A stretch of 64,000 nt of DNA from Mycobacterium gordonae (GTDB lineage Bacteria; Actinomycetota; Actinomycetes; Mycobacteriales; Mycobacteriaceae), in the NCBI RefSeq assembly GCF_017086405.1, contig NZ_CP070973.1, positions 1,922,001-1,986,000 of the forward strand, given 5' to 3'. The stretch's first letter is position 1; the number at the start of each line of letters is the position of its first letter. The notes under the pieces are model-generated. The model was not told where the DNA came from. It saw only the letters and a program-made list of their open reading frames with translations, and made no database searches. A program made the position numbers and the translations under genes. Positions 9,961 through 18,255 of this stretch are shown here, in pieces.

Positions 9961-10916
9961 GGCGTGCCCCCCTTGAGTAGATCGAGCAGGTCCCATTCGT
10001 TCTCGCATACCCGGCGGCCGATCGTCGCCAACTCGACCGAGCGGGTTTGCCCGCTCAGGTGACGTTCCGCCTGATACCGGCAGATGACACCCCAGCGCAA
10101 CGTGGCCAGCACCAGCCACCAGTGAAAGGCGGCGCGGTCGACGGCCGCCGCCCCCGTTTCCTCGTAGTAGCGCAGGAAGTTCTCGATGCTGCCCAGGCCG
10201 CCGGCCCCGCGGCTGGCGGGTGCGCCGAACCGCCAGGCGCGCACACAGAACCAGGCCAGGTCTTCGTAGCGCTCACCGACGTGCACCAGCTCCCAATCCA
10301 GCACCGCGGCAAGGTCGGAATCGTCGACGATCACGTTGCCCATCCGGAAATCCCCGTGCACCAGCACCGCGGCCGATGGGGTTGGACGGTGTGCCGTCAG
10401 CCAGCGCAGCGTCCACTCGAAAGTGGCTGTGGTGTCGCCCATGTCGTCGAGCTGCTGCCGGGAGTGCCGGATGGGATCCTGGTGCACCAGGTCGGGATCG
10501 CCGGCGTCGGCGCGGTGGATGGCGGCCAGTGCCTGCGCGCACTGCCGCAGCAACCGCTCCGGATCGTCGAGTTGCCGGAAGATGCGCCGGACGATGGTTT
10601 CGCCCTTGATCTCCTCGCAGATCAGAAACGGATTGCCCAGTGCCGCAACCGAATTGTCGGCGATCAGCACGTGCGGCACCGGCGCGCCGGCGACCGCCGC
10701 GGCCGTCTGGACCCGCGCTTCCAGTTCCATGCCGGCGTGGATGTCGTCGGGTGGCCCGGTTCGCAGAATCAGCGCCCGGCGATCGGTGCCGGTGACGGCG
10801 TCGAAGGCCCACGTGGTGCGGCTGGCGCCGCCGGTGAGTACCCGTAGGTTGTCGATCGCCACGTTATCGCCCAGGACCGGGCTCAGCAGCGCGAGCAGGC
10901 TGTCGGACAGTGTCAC
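9957..10916 (-). CDS. APH-family acyl-CoA kinase, LvaA/ACAD11-kinase-like
   Basis: This 319-residue aminoglycoside-phosphotransferase-fold protein starts at GTG 10916. It has the catalytic loop HGDFRMGN, the metal-binding VLDWELVHVG, and an N-lobe with VLTGGASRTTWAF. Members encoded beside an acyl-CoA dehydrogenase are not antibiotic kinases. The closest known logic is LvaA of the levulinate pathway and the kinase domain of animal ACAD10/11, which phosphorylate the 4-hydroxyl of a 4-hydroxyacyl-CoA. It overlaps the upstream dehydrogenase and the downstream DUF6285 gene by four bases each, supporting a kinase/partner/dehydrogenase unit. Confidence 0.87.
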   Translation of the reverse strand: MTLSDSLLALLSPVLGDNVAIDNLRVLTGGASRTTWAFDAVTGTDRRALILRTGPPDDIHAGMELEARVQTAAAVAGAPVPHVLIADNSVAALGNPFLICEEIKGETIVRRIFRQLDDPERLLRQCAQALAAIHRADAGDPDLVHQDPIRHSRQQLDDMGDTTATFEWTLRWLTAHRPTPSAAVLVHGDFRMGNVIVDDSDLAAVLDWELVHVGERYEDLAWFCVRAWRFGAPASRGAGGLGSIENFLRYYEETGAAAVDRAAFHWWLVLATLRWGVICRYQAERHLSGQTRSVELATIGRRVCENEWDLLDLLKGGTP

Positions 10917-12151
10917 TTCTTGCCGAACTTGAACAGCCGCTGGGCAACCCGGCGGATCTGAATCTCCTCCGCACCTTCGGTGATCCGGTAGCGGCGGTGG
11001 TGGCGGTAGATGTGCTCGAGTTGCTCGTGCCGGCTGTAACCGATACCGCCGAGCACCTGCATGGCCCGGTCGGCGGCATCGCAGACCAGTCGGTTGGCCC
11101 GGTAATTGGCCATCGAGACCTTGTCGGAGACTTCCATGTGGTGGTTGCGATCCAATTGAGTCGCGGCGTAATACACCAGCAGTCGCACCATCTGCGCCTC
11201 GGTCTGCAGTTCCACCAACGGCCACTGCACCGCCTGGTTCACCGCGAGCGGTTTGCCGAAGACGTGGCGTTCGCCGGCGTAGGCGACGGCGCGGTCGATG
11301 CAGTACTGAGCGGCGCCCAGGCTGCTGGCGGCTTGGCGAATCCTGTTCTCGTGCAGGAAGGTCTGGCCCACCTCCAGTCCGCGGTCGACCTCGCCCAGCA
11401 CCGCGTCGTCGGGCACCCGGACGTTGTCGAGTTCCACCTCGGCATGGTCGGTGGGCATGTTGAACGTCCACCAGTAGTACGGGATGGTGAAGCCGGGGGA
11501 GTCGCACGGCACCAGAAACGCGGTGATACCGCGCCCCTGGCCCGGTTCACCCGAGGTGCGGGCGAACACCAGGTCGTGGGTGGCGCGGTGCACGCCGGTG
11601 TTGAATCGCTTGGCGCCGTTGATCACCCAGTTGTCGCCGTCGCGGACGGCGGTGGTTTCCAGCCAGGTGGCATCCGAGCCGTGCTTGGGCTCGGTCAGCC
11701 CGAACGCCATCGACCGTTCGCCGGTGATCAGTGCCTCGGTCCATTCCTTCTTCTGTTCCTCGGTGCCGAACCGGTCCATCATGATGACCTGCGGGAAGTT
11801 GCCGACGATCGACGACTCGTCTTGGAGATCGTTGTGCAGGCCGAGTCCCTTGTGCGCTAGGTGCTCCCGGATGACGGCCATGTCGATGTTGGTGCCGTCG
11901 CGCCCGCCGAACTGGGACGGCAGGCCGTACCGCAGCCAGCCTGCCTTGTCGGAACGCCGACGCATCTCACCGAGCAGGTCTTCCCATTCCCGGCGCGGGA
12001 TGCCGCCGTTGTCCCAGTCGGTGCGGGCGTTCTCGCGGCGATGGTCGAAATACTGGATGTTCTCGCGTTCGAGCGGCTTGATCTCGGCTTCGATGAAGTC
12101 GTCCATCTCCGCCAGCAATCCCGGAAGGTGTTCGGGGAGGCTGAAATCCAC
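10913..12151 (-). CDS. acyl-CoA dehydrogenase, LvaC/ACAD11-like
   Basis: This 412-residue flavoprotein has the full acyl-CoA dehydrogenase fold: an N-terminal helical domain, a central FGLTEPKHGSDATWLET beta-domain segment, and a C-terminal domain with GGIGYSRHEQLEHIYR and RITEGAEEIQIR. The family oxidises acyl-CoA thioesters with FAD. In ACAD10/11 and LvaC systems it acts on the 4-phosphoacyl-CoA made by the kinase, giving a 2-enoyl-CoA or isomer. The direct coupling to the APH kinase and DUF6285 genes suggests that reaction here, though a classical dehydrogenation cannot be excluded. Confidence 0.9.
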   Translation of the reverse strand: MDFSLPEHLPGLLAEMDDFIEAEIKPLERENIQYFDHRRENARTDWDNGGIPRREWEDLLGEMRRRSDKAGWLRYGLPSQFGGRDGTNIDMAVIREHLAHKGLGLHNDLQDESSIVGNFPQVIMMDRFGTEEQKKEWTEALITGERSMAFGLTEPKHGSDATWLETTAVRDGDNWVINGAKRFNTGVHRATHDLVFARTSGEPGQGRGITAFLVPCDSPGFTIPYYWWTFNMPTDHAEVELDNVRVPDDAVLGEVDRGLEVGQTFLHENRIRQAASSLGAAQYCIDRAVAYAGERHVFGKPLAVNQAVQWPLVELQTEAQMVRLLVYYAATQLDRNHHMEVSDKVSMANYRANRLVCDAADRAMQVLGGIGYSRHEQLEHIYRHHRRYRITEGAEEIQIRRVAQRLFKFGKK

Positions 12152-12172
12152 GTTGATCTCTCCTTCGTCCTG

Positions 12173-12784
12173 TCAGTCGCCGTACAAAGTCTTCTTCCAG
12201 ATTCGTGACAGCAACGCGATGGCGTCGTCGTCGGTGATCGTCACTCCCAGGTCCGGCTTCCCGACGAACACGGTGGTGAAGTTCTCGAAGAGCAGCGCGA
12301 TGGCCGCCGCCGCATGCTCCGGGTTGAGCTCGGTTCCGTAGCCCTGTTCCTGCGCGCGGCGCACCGAGGCGGCCACGATATCCATGCCGAACCGCCGGAA
12401 CTCGTTCTGGACCTTGGCGAACCGCTGCTGGGTGGCGGCCAGCTGCGCCACCGCGATCATGATGCCGATGTTCTGCTTGAACATGCTCCAGTAGCCGGTG
12501 ACGACGGCGGTGAAGAACGCGTCGTCCTCGGGCGAGTCGGGCAGATGGACCCTCAGCCCGGAGGGTTCGACGACGTCGTGCAGGAACGACTCCGCCAGCG
12601 CGGCCAGCAGATCCTCCTTGTCGGTGAAATACCGGTAGAACACCGCCGACGATTTGCCCGCCGCCGTAGTGATGTCAGCCAGGGTGGTGCCGTGAAAGCC
12701 CCTCTCGGCGAACAACTTGCGTGCCGCCTGTTCGATGGACTGGCGGGTCTGCTGGCCCTTGGCGCTGAGCACTTCGGCCGGCAT
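12173..12784 (-). CDS. TetR family transcriptional regulator
   Basis: This 203-residue regulator has an N-terminal helix-turn-helix at about residues 20-65 (TTLADITTAAGKSSAVFYRYF, with KEDLL after it) and an all-helical ligand domain. TetR proteins usually repress nearby catabolic genes until an acyl-CoA or related ligand binds. It sits in the middle of the operon, overlapping the HMG-CoA lyase-like gene by one base and 21 bp before the dehydrogenase. Autoregulation through the palindrome at 17172-17189 is the simplest model. The ligand is unknown. Confidence 0.92.
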   Translation of the reverse strand: MPAEVLSAKGQQTRQSIEQAARKLFAERGFHGTTLADITTAAGKSSAVFYRYFTDKEDLLAALAESFLHDVVEPSGLRVHLPDSPEDDAFFTAVVTGYWSMFKQNIGIMIAVAQLAATQQRFAKVQNEFRRFGMDIVAASVRRAQEQGYGTELNPEHAAAAIALLFENFTTVFVGKPDLGVTITDDDAIALLSRIWKKTLYGD

Positions 12785-13680
12785 CAGGGTCGCATCCGGT
12801 CTCCCGCGCGCAGCAGGGCGCTCGGTAGGTCATGTCCCACGGCCGCTCTCGCGATCTGCGCGGCGGTGATCGCGGCAGGCAGATCCACGTCGACCTCAAA
12901 ACCGCTGTCGGTCAGCAGATACACCAGGTCTTCGGTGGCGATGTTGCCGGTCGCCCCCGGTGCGAACGGGCAACCGCCCAATCCACCCACCGAGGCGTCC
13001 AGCCGGGCGACGCCGGCCGTCACGGCGGCGTACGCACTGGCCAGTCCGGCGCCCCGGGTGTTGTGGAAGTGTCCGCCGAGCGGCAGCCCGCCGATGATCG
13101 GATGCAATTGGGAAACAAGCGACCTGACTCGACCGGGGGTGGCGGTGCCGATGGTGTCGGCGATGCAGAACCGGTCCGCGCCCTGCTCGCGCGCCGCGAC
13201 TGCGATGTCGAGCACCCGTTGCGGGGGAGTGGGCCCGTCGAACGGGCAGTCCCATGCGGTGGCGACGATCACCTCGACGGCAGCCTGGGCGTCGTGCGCA
13301 ATGGCGACGATCTCGCCGATCTGTTCCGTGGCCTGCGAGCTGGACCGCCCGACATTGGCCTGGCTGAAGGAGTCCGACGCCGCGACCACATACTCGATCG
13401 ACCGCAGCCCCGCGGCGATGGCCCGTCTGGCGCCGTTCGGGCTGGCCACCAGCGCGGAGAAGTCGATGTCCGGGTAGTGCTGCAGTTCGGCGGCCAGTTC
13501 GGCGGCATCGGCCATCGACGGCACCTTCGACGGCGACACGAATGCGGTGGCTTCGATTTCGCGCACCCCGGTGGCGGCAACCGCGGCCAGCAGTTCCAGC
13601 TTGGCCGACAACGGGATCGGCTTCTCGATCTGCAGTCCGTCGCGCAGCGCTACCTCGCGGATGTCGACATGGGGGCTCAT
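12784..13680 (-). CDS. hydroxymethylglutaryl-CoA lyase family protein
   Basis: This 298-residue TIM-barrel protein belongs to the HMG-CoA lyase/isopropylmalate-synthase-like group. Visible active-site elements are the RDGLQ metal/base motif at residues 13-17, the metal ligands in GHFHNTRGAG and the C-terminal loop GGLGGCPFAPGATGNIATED with the catalytic Cys. The enzyme cleaves a 3-hydroxy-3-methylglutaryl-type CoA ester into acetyl-CoA and an acetoacetate-type product, and related members use other 3-hydroxyacyl chains. It overlaps the CoA transferase gene by four bases, so the two probably act on one intermediate. Confidence 0.92.
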   Translation of the reverse strand: MSPHVDIREVALRDGLQIEKPIPLSAKLELLAAVAATGVREIEATAFVSPSKVPSMADAAELAAELQHYPDIDFSALVASPNGARRAIAAGLRSIEYVVAASDSFSQANVGRSSSQATEQIGEIVAIAHDAQAAVEVIVATAWDCPFDGPTPPQRVLDIAVAAREQGADRFCIADTIGTATPGRVRSLVSQLHPIIGGLPLGGHFHNTRGAGLASAYAAVTAGVARLDASVGGLGGCPFAPGATGNIATEDLVYLLTDSGFEVDVDLPAAITAAQIARAAVGHDLPSALLRAGDRMRP

Positions 13681-14876
13681 ATGACCTCCTCGGCGACCAG
13701 TGACGCGACTTCCTCACCCGTCTTGCCCAGCAGTCGGGTGTAGACGTCCTCGTTGTGTTGGCCAGGACGGGCGGGACCGGCACTGCGCACGCTGCCCGGG
13801 GATTCCGACAGCACCGGCACGATACCCGGACCCAGGACGTCGCGGTCCAGTCGTTCGTCGTGGTGCGGCACCAGCATGTCGCGGGCCCGCAGCTGTGGGT
13901 CGTTGACCACCTCGGCGACGGTGTTGATCGGGCCGGCGATCACGCCTGCGGTCGAGAGCGTTTCGATGATCTCGCCGGGCTGGCGCCGGGCGGCCCAGGC
14001 GCCGATGATCGCGTCGAGTTCGTCCTGGTTGCGCCCGCGGGCGCCGTGGGTGGCGAATCGGTCGTCGGTGACCAGCTCCGGACGTTCCATCGCCTTGCAC
14101 AGCCGGGCGAACACGGTGTCCTGGTTGGCGGCGATCACCACCCACGAACCGTCGGCGCTTTGATAGATGTTCGACGGCGCGATGCCCTCCAGCCGGGTGC
14201 CTGACGGGCCTCGCACCACCCCGCCGACATCGTAGTCCGGGATGGTGGATTCCTGTACCGCCAAACAGGATTCGGTCAGCGCAACATCCACCACCTGCCC
14301 CCGTCCGGTGACACTGCGGCGATAGAGCGCCGCAAGTGCGCCCTGGGCGCCGAACATGCCGGCCAGGGTGTCGCCCAACGACAGCGCGAGCCGTGGTGGC
14401 GGTCCGCCGGGGAAGCCGTTGAGGTGCCGCAGTCCGCTGGCCGCTTCGGCGACCGACGCATAGCCGGCTTTGTGTGCGTCGGGCCCGGTCTGTCCGTAGC
14501 CGGAGACCCGGACCAGGATGATGCCCGGATTGCGTTCGCTCAGCACGTCGTAGCCGAGGTTCCACTTCTCCAACGTGCCGGGCCGGAAGTTCTCCACCAC
14601 GATGTCGGACTTCCCGACGAGTTCCAGAAACAACGCGCGCCCGGCCGGCTTGCGCAGGTCGAGGGTGATCGCCCGTTTGTTGCGGGCGTGTACGGTCCAG
14701 AAGACGCGATGGCCGTCCACCTCGGCCTGCCCCCAGGTCCGCAGCGGATCGGGAGCGCCCGGGGGTTCCACCTTGATGACGTCGGCGCCCATGTCTCCGA
14801 GCAGTCGGCCGACGAACGGGCCGGCGATCAGGGTGCCGAGTTCGAGCACCCGGATATCCTGCAGAGCGCCCGTCAC
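13677..14876 (-). CDS. CaiB/BaiF family III CoA transferase
   Basis: This 399-residue family III CoA transferase moves CoA between carboxylic acids. The N-terminal motif VLELGTLIAGPFVGRLLGDM, with GADVIKVEPP, is typical. The catalytic Asp is in LSLGDTLAGMFGAQGAL near residue 170, followed by GRGQVVDVAL. It probably activates the substrate acid, or recycles CoA from a pathway acid, for the acyl-CoA steps encoded in the same operon. It overlaps the genes on both sides by four bases. Confidence 0.92.
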   Translation of the reverse strand: MTGALQDIRVLELGTLIAGPFVGRLLGDMGADVIKVEPPGAPDPLRTWGQAEVDGHRVFWTVHARNKRAITLDLRKPAGRALFLELVGKSDIVVENFRPGTLEKWNLGYDVLSERNPGIILVRVSGYGQTGPDAHKAGYASVAEAASGLRHLNGFPGGPPPRLALSLGDTLAGMFGAQGALAALYRRSVTGRGQVVDVALTESCLAVQESTIPDYDVGGVVRGPSGTRLEGIAPSNIYQSADGSWVVIAANQDTVFARLCKAMERPELVTDDRFATHGARGRNQDELDAIIGAWAARRQPGEIIETLSTAGVIAGPINTVAEVVNDPQLRARDMLVPHHDERLDRDVLGPGIVPVLSESPGSVRSAGPARPGQHNEDVYTRLLGKTGEEVASLVAEEVI

Positions 14877-16048
14877 TCAACCCCCACGAAGTTGTGCCTG
14901 GTCAGCCAGTCGGTGATGACGTCGACCGCCTGCCGCAGCTTGTCGCGCTGGTCGGGTCCTGCGTAATAGTGTGTCGCGCCGGGGATTTCGTGCATCTCCT
15001 TGTCCGGGTGCCCGATCGCCTCGTAGAGCCGACGGGTGTGGCTGGGTGTGCATGCGTCGTCGCCCAGGTTACCGATCACCAGGGCCGGGATCGCGAGGTC
15101 CTTCCCGCACGCTACGCCGTCGCCCCGGGCCTCGTCATAGCTCCACTGCGACAGCCACCCGCGCAGCGTCGAGAACCGCGCCAGGCCGACCGGGCTCATG
15201 TTCACCACCTGGGGGTCGCCCAGGTAACAGGTGCCCGGAGTGCGTTCGTTCGGGTCGACGGTGGGATCCAGCCAGCGCGGGTCGGCCATGGTGCCGTGCA
15301 CGACGAAACAGAACTCGTCATCCGGTCGACCGTCGGCTTTCAGTTCGGCCAGCTTGTCGCGGACCCACGCAGTGATCCGCCGGTTGCGGTCGATCTGCGC
15401 CTGCCGGTAGCGGGCGAGGAACTCTTCGGTGTAGGGCGGCTGATTCGGGTTGTCCGGGTTGTACAGATCCAGTTCGGGGTCGCGCCTGGTCGGATCGGAT
15501 TCGTCGAGAATCGACGCATCCAGCCACTCGGTCAGCGTGCCGTGCCGGCTGATGTGCGCGGCGAGCAACATGATGCCGTCGGCGGGCGCAAGGTCGAGCT
15601 TGGTCAGGTCGGGGCCGTCGCCGGACGGGCTGGACGTGATGGTCGCGTGTTGCGCCTGCTGCTGGTAGAACACCGACAGCGAGCCGCCCCCGCTCCAGCC
15701 GGCCAGCACCACCTTGCGGTAGCCCAACCGGTTCGTGGCGTCTTTGATGCATTCGCCGAGGTCCTCGACCACCTTCTCCATCAGCAACGCGGAGTCGGTG
15801 CCGCGGAATCGGCTGTTGCAGTAGATGACATGGTGGCCGGCGCGGGCGAGCGCGTTGATCATCGGCAGATAGGCGCCGCCGCCGATCGGGTGCATGAAAA
15901 CCAGCACGGTATCTGAGGGCCGGTCTTTCGGCTTGAGCAGATAGCTTTCCAGCACCGTGATCTCGGCCAGTCCGCCGTAGACGTCGCGGACGCCGGAATT
16001 GTTCTGGAAGGCAATGAGATACGGGATACGCTCGTAGTCGTGTTTCAT
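14873..16048 (-). CDS. alpha/beta hydrolase
   Basis: This 391-residue alpha/beta-hydrolase has the oxyanion region VFMHPIGGG near residues 50-58, the nucleophile elbow GWSGGG with Ser119, and a C-terminal histidine in IPGATHYYAG. The large insertion between core strands carries many charged residues. There is no signal peptide. It could be an esterase, lactonase or thioesterase that opens or releases the substrate acid for the operon. The exact substrate is not readable. It is translationally coupled to the dioxygenase-like gene before it and the CoA transferase after it. Confidence 0.85.
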   Translation of the reverse strand: MKHDYERIPYLIAFQNNSGVRDVYGGLAEITVLESYLLKPKDRPSDTVLVFMHPIGGGAYLPMINALARAGHHVIYCNSRFRGTDSALLMEKVVEDLGECIKDATNRLGYRKVVLAGWSGGGSLSVFYQQQAQHATITSSPSGDGPDLTKLDLAPADGIMLLAAHISRHGTLTEWLDASILDESDPTRRDPELDLYNPDNPNQPPYTEEFLARYRQAQIDRNRRITAWVRDKLAELKADGRPDDEFCFVVHGTMADPRWLDPTVDPNERTPGTCYLGDPQVVNMSPVGLARFSTLRGWLSQWSYDEARGDGVACGKDLAIPALVIGNLGDDACTPSHTRRLYEAIGHPDKEMHEIPGATHYYAGPDQRDKLRQAVDVITDWLTRHNFVGVE

Positions 16049-17139
16049 CAGTGCTGGCCCAGGTCGTGGGCCAGCACCTCGGCGGACGGTATCAGCCGGC
16101 GGCGAGTGTCGATGGCGATCACCTGCCAGTCGACGCTGGCATACTGGTCGAACTTGCGCCGGGCGCGTTCGCGTGCCTTCTCCGGTGCGCCGTGGTGAAC
16201 CCCCTGCGGCGCATGAGATATCAGGCCCGGCGGCATCGGGATGCCGTACAGCGAGCCGCCGTGGAAGAACGCGATCTCGTCATAGTCGACGTTGCGGTGA
16301 TACCACGGCGTGCGTTCGGTGCCCGGCACGCTTTCCGCCGGTTTGGGCAGGAAGTTCATCACGTACACGCCGGTCGCCTGCATGAACAGATGGACGGTTG
16401 GCGGCAGATGCACGCTGTCGGAGGTGATGACGTTGTAATCGGCAATGTTGAAGGTGAACGCGAAGTTGTCGCCGCGCCAGCCTTCGACGTCGATCGGATT
16501 GTGCTGATAGTAAAGCGTTGTCGGGCCACCCTCATGGACCAGGCGGACTTCGTATTCGGCACGGCCGTCGTCCTCGATGGGCTCAGGTTCGGGAATGACC
16601 GCCTGCGACGGATCGAAGGGGAAGTGCCGTCCCAATGGTCCGGCCGGGGGAGCCCGGAACTCGTCGGTGGCCTCGATCATCAGCAGAGTGGTTTCGCCGT
16701 CGGGGATCTGGCGCCAGGTGGTGGCTTTCGGGAGGTAGATCCAGTCACCCTGTCGGTAGCGCAACGGCCCGAACTCCGTTTCCAGTAGGCCGGCACCGTT
16801 GTGCACAAAGCACAGCAGGTCGCCGTCGACGTGGCGGGTGTAAAAGGGCATCACCTCGTGACGCCGGCTCAGATACACCCGGCAGTCGGCGTTACTGAAC
16901 ATCAGTAGCGGCCCGCCGTTGGCATCGGTGGCATCGCTCGGCTTGAGCTGATCAGCCAGCACGTCGACCGGGCGCAGCGGACCGACCGCACGGTAGGCGG
17001 TGGGGTCGTGGCGGCGGTAGATGTTGGCGGTGCGCCCGGTGAATCCGCCGCGGCCCATTTCGTCGTCTTTGAGGCCGTCGAGGTCGGCGTGCACCCGCCG
17101 CGGGGTCCTGCCTTTGCGCAGGTGGACGAACGATTCCAT
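16048..17139 (-). CDS. homogentisate 1,2-dioxygenase-like protein
   Basis: This 363-residue bicupin protein is related to homogentisate 1,2-dioxygenase, a non-haem iron ring-cleavage enzyme. Candidate iron ligands are His281 and Glu288 (segment YHRNVDYDEIAFFHGGS) and His315/His316 in PQGVHHGAPE. It is shorter than true HmgA (about 430-450 residues), and the His-to-Glu spacing is one residue longer than I remember for human HGD. It is the first gene of the operon. No fumarylacetoacetase or 4-hydroxyphenylpyruvate dioxygenase gene is nearby, so the substrate may be a different aromatic or the protein may not cleave rings. Confidence 0.82.
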   Translation of the reverse strand: MESFVHLRKGRTPRRVHADLDGLKDDEMGRGGFTGRTANIYRRHDPTAYRAVGPLRPVDVLADQLKPSDATDANGGPLLMFSNADCRVYLSRRHEVMPFYTRHVDGDLLCFVHNGAGLLETEFGPLRYRQGDWIYLPKATTWRQIPDGETTLLMIEATDEFRAPPAGPLGRHFPFDPSQAVIPEPEPIEDDGRAEYEVRLVHEGGPTTLYYQHNPIDVEGWRGDNFAFTFNIADYNVITSDSVHLPPTVHLFMQATGVYVMNFLPKPAESVPGTERTPWYHRNVDYDEIAFFHGGSLYGIPMPPGLISHAPQGVHHGAPEKARERARRKFDQYASVDWQVIAIDTRRRLIPSAEVLAHDLGQH

Positions 17140-17171
17140 GAAGCGACTCCGGAGGATGGGCGACTGAAAGT

Positions 17172-17189
17172 AAAAGTAACATTACTTTT
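17172..17189. promoter_or_regulatory. perfect palindromic operator of the TetR-linked operon
   Basis: AAAAGTAACATTACTTTT is a perfect 18-bp inverted repeat (8-bp arms, 2-bp centre) located 33 bp upstream of the first gene of the catabolic operon. It is an AT-rich island in very GC-rich DNA. Size and position fit a TetR-family operator, most simply that of the regulator encoded within the operon. The rest of 17190-17281 holds only a short GGGTCC triplet repeat. Confidence 0.6.
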
Positions 17190-17281
17190 TGTTGCGCCGC
17201 TCAGCAAGCCTGGGGTCGGTCGAGCGCGGCGGCAACACCGGGTCCGGGTCCGGGTCCGCCTATCCGATCAGGTCAAATGAG

Positions 17282-18250
17282 CTAGCGCACCCGCAGCACG
17301 ACTTTGCCCTTGGCGCTTCGGTTTTCCAGCGACGCCACCGCTGCCGCCGCCTCTTGCAGCGGAAATACTTCCGGTTCCGGAGCAGCGAGCTTGCCCGAGT
17401 TGAACAGTTCCTCGAGCGCTGCCCACTGCTCTTGCAGCGCGCCGGGGTGGCGGCCGGCCCACGCGCCCCACCCAACGCCGACCACGTCAATGTTGTTCAA
17501 CAGCAGCCGATTTACCTTGACCGTCGGGATCTCGCCACCGGTGAAACCGATGACCAGCAATCGTCCAGCGGGAGCCAGGGAACGCAGTGAATCGGTGAAC
17601 CGGTCGCCGCCGACGGGGTCCACCACGATGTCCACGCCGCGACCGCCGGTCAATTCCTTGACCGTTTCCTTGAACCCGTCGGCCAGCACCACGTCGGTGG
17701 CACCGGCGGCCGTCGCGATCCGGCCCTTCTCCTCGGAACTCACCACGGCGATCACCCGTGCTGCGCCCAGTGCCGGGGCCAGCCGCAAGGCCGACGTGCC
17801 GATGCCGCCGGCGGCGCCGTGCACCAGCACCGTCTCCCCGGGCTGCAGCCGGCCGCGGACGGCCAGCGCGAAGTACACCGTCAAGTCGTTGAACAGCACT
17901 CCGGCGCCGGCTTCGAAGCTGAGGTTGTCGGGCAGCGTGAAAAGCCGGTCCGGCGCCAGCAGCGCGACCTCGGCCATGCCGCCGGTCAACATCGTCAGAC
18001 CCAGCACCCGGTCTCCCGCCTGGACGTGCGCGCCCTCGGGGGCAGACCGCACCACTCCGGCGATCTCCGCCCCCAGTGTGAACGGCGGATCGGGCCGGTA
18101 CTGGTACAGCCCGCGGGTGAGCAGCGCATCGGGGAAGGCCACCCCGGCCGCGTGCACGTCGACCACCACACCGTCACCGGTAGGTTCGTCGATGTCCGTC
18201 ACCTCGATCGCTTCCGGACCGTCAAGCCGGGTCACCCGTGCTGCGCGCAT
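17282..18250 (-). CDS. fadB4: zinc-independent medium-chain quinone oxidoreductase-like protein
   Basis: This 322-residue NADPH-dependent medium-chain dehydrogenase/reductase is of the quinone-oxidoreductase type. It has the N-terminal GroES-like domain (FTLGAEIAGVV), the nucleotide-binding VLVHGAAGGIGTSALRLA, and no zinc-binding cysteines. I chose the ATG at 18250 (MRAARVTRLDG), which matches my memory of the M. tuberculosis protein. A GTG nine bases upstream is also possible. The gene name FadB4 is historical: motifs indicate an enoyl or quinone reductase, not a hydratase. It follows the acuI-like pseudogene and the fadE23/fadE24 pair on the same strand. Confidence 0.9.
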   Translation of the reverse strand: MRAARVTRLDGPEAIEVTDIDEPTGDGVVVDVHAAGVAFPDALLTRGLYQYRPDPPFTLGAEIAGVVRSAPEGAHVQAGDRVLGLTMLTGGMAEVALLAPDRLFTLPDNLSFEAGAGVLFNDLTVYFALAVRGRLQPGETVLVHGAAGGIGTSALRLAPALGAARVIAVVSSEEKGRIATAAGATDVVLADGFKETVKELTGGRGVDIVVDPVGGDRFTDSLRSLAPAGRLLVIGFTGGEIPTVKVNRLLLNNIDVVGVGWGAWAGRHPGALQEQWAALEELFNSGKLAAPEPEVFPLQEAAAAVASLENRSAKGKVVLRVR

Positions 18251-18255
18251 GCCGA

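Noticed and set aside
9957-10916. Aminoglycoside resistance kinase
   Set aside because: The APH fold is present, but operon context with an acyl-CoA dehydrogenase and DUF6285 fits acyl-CoA metabolism better.
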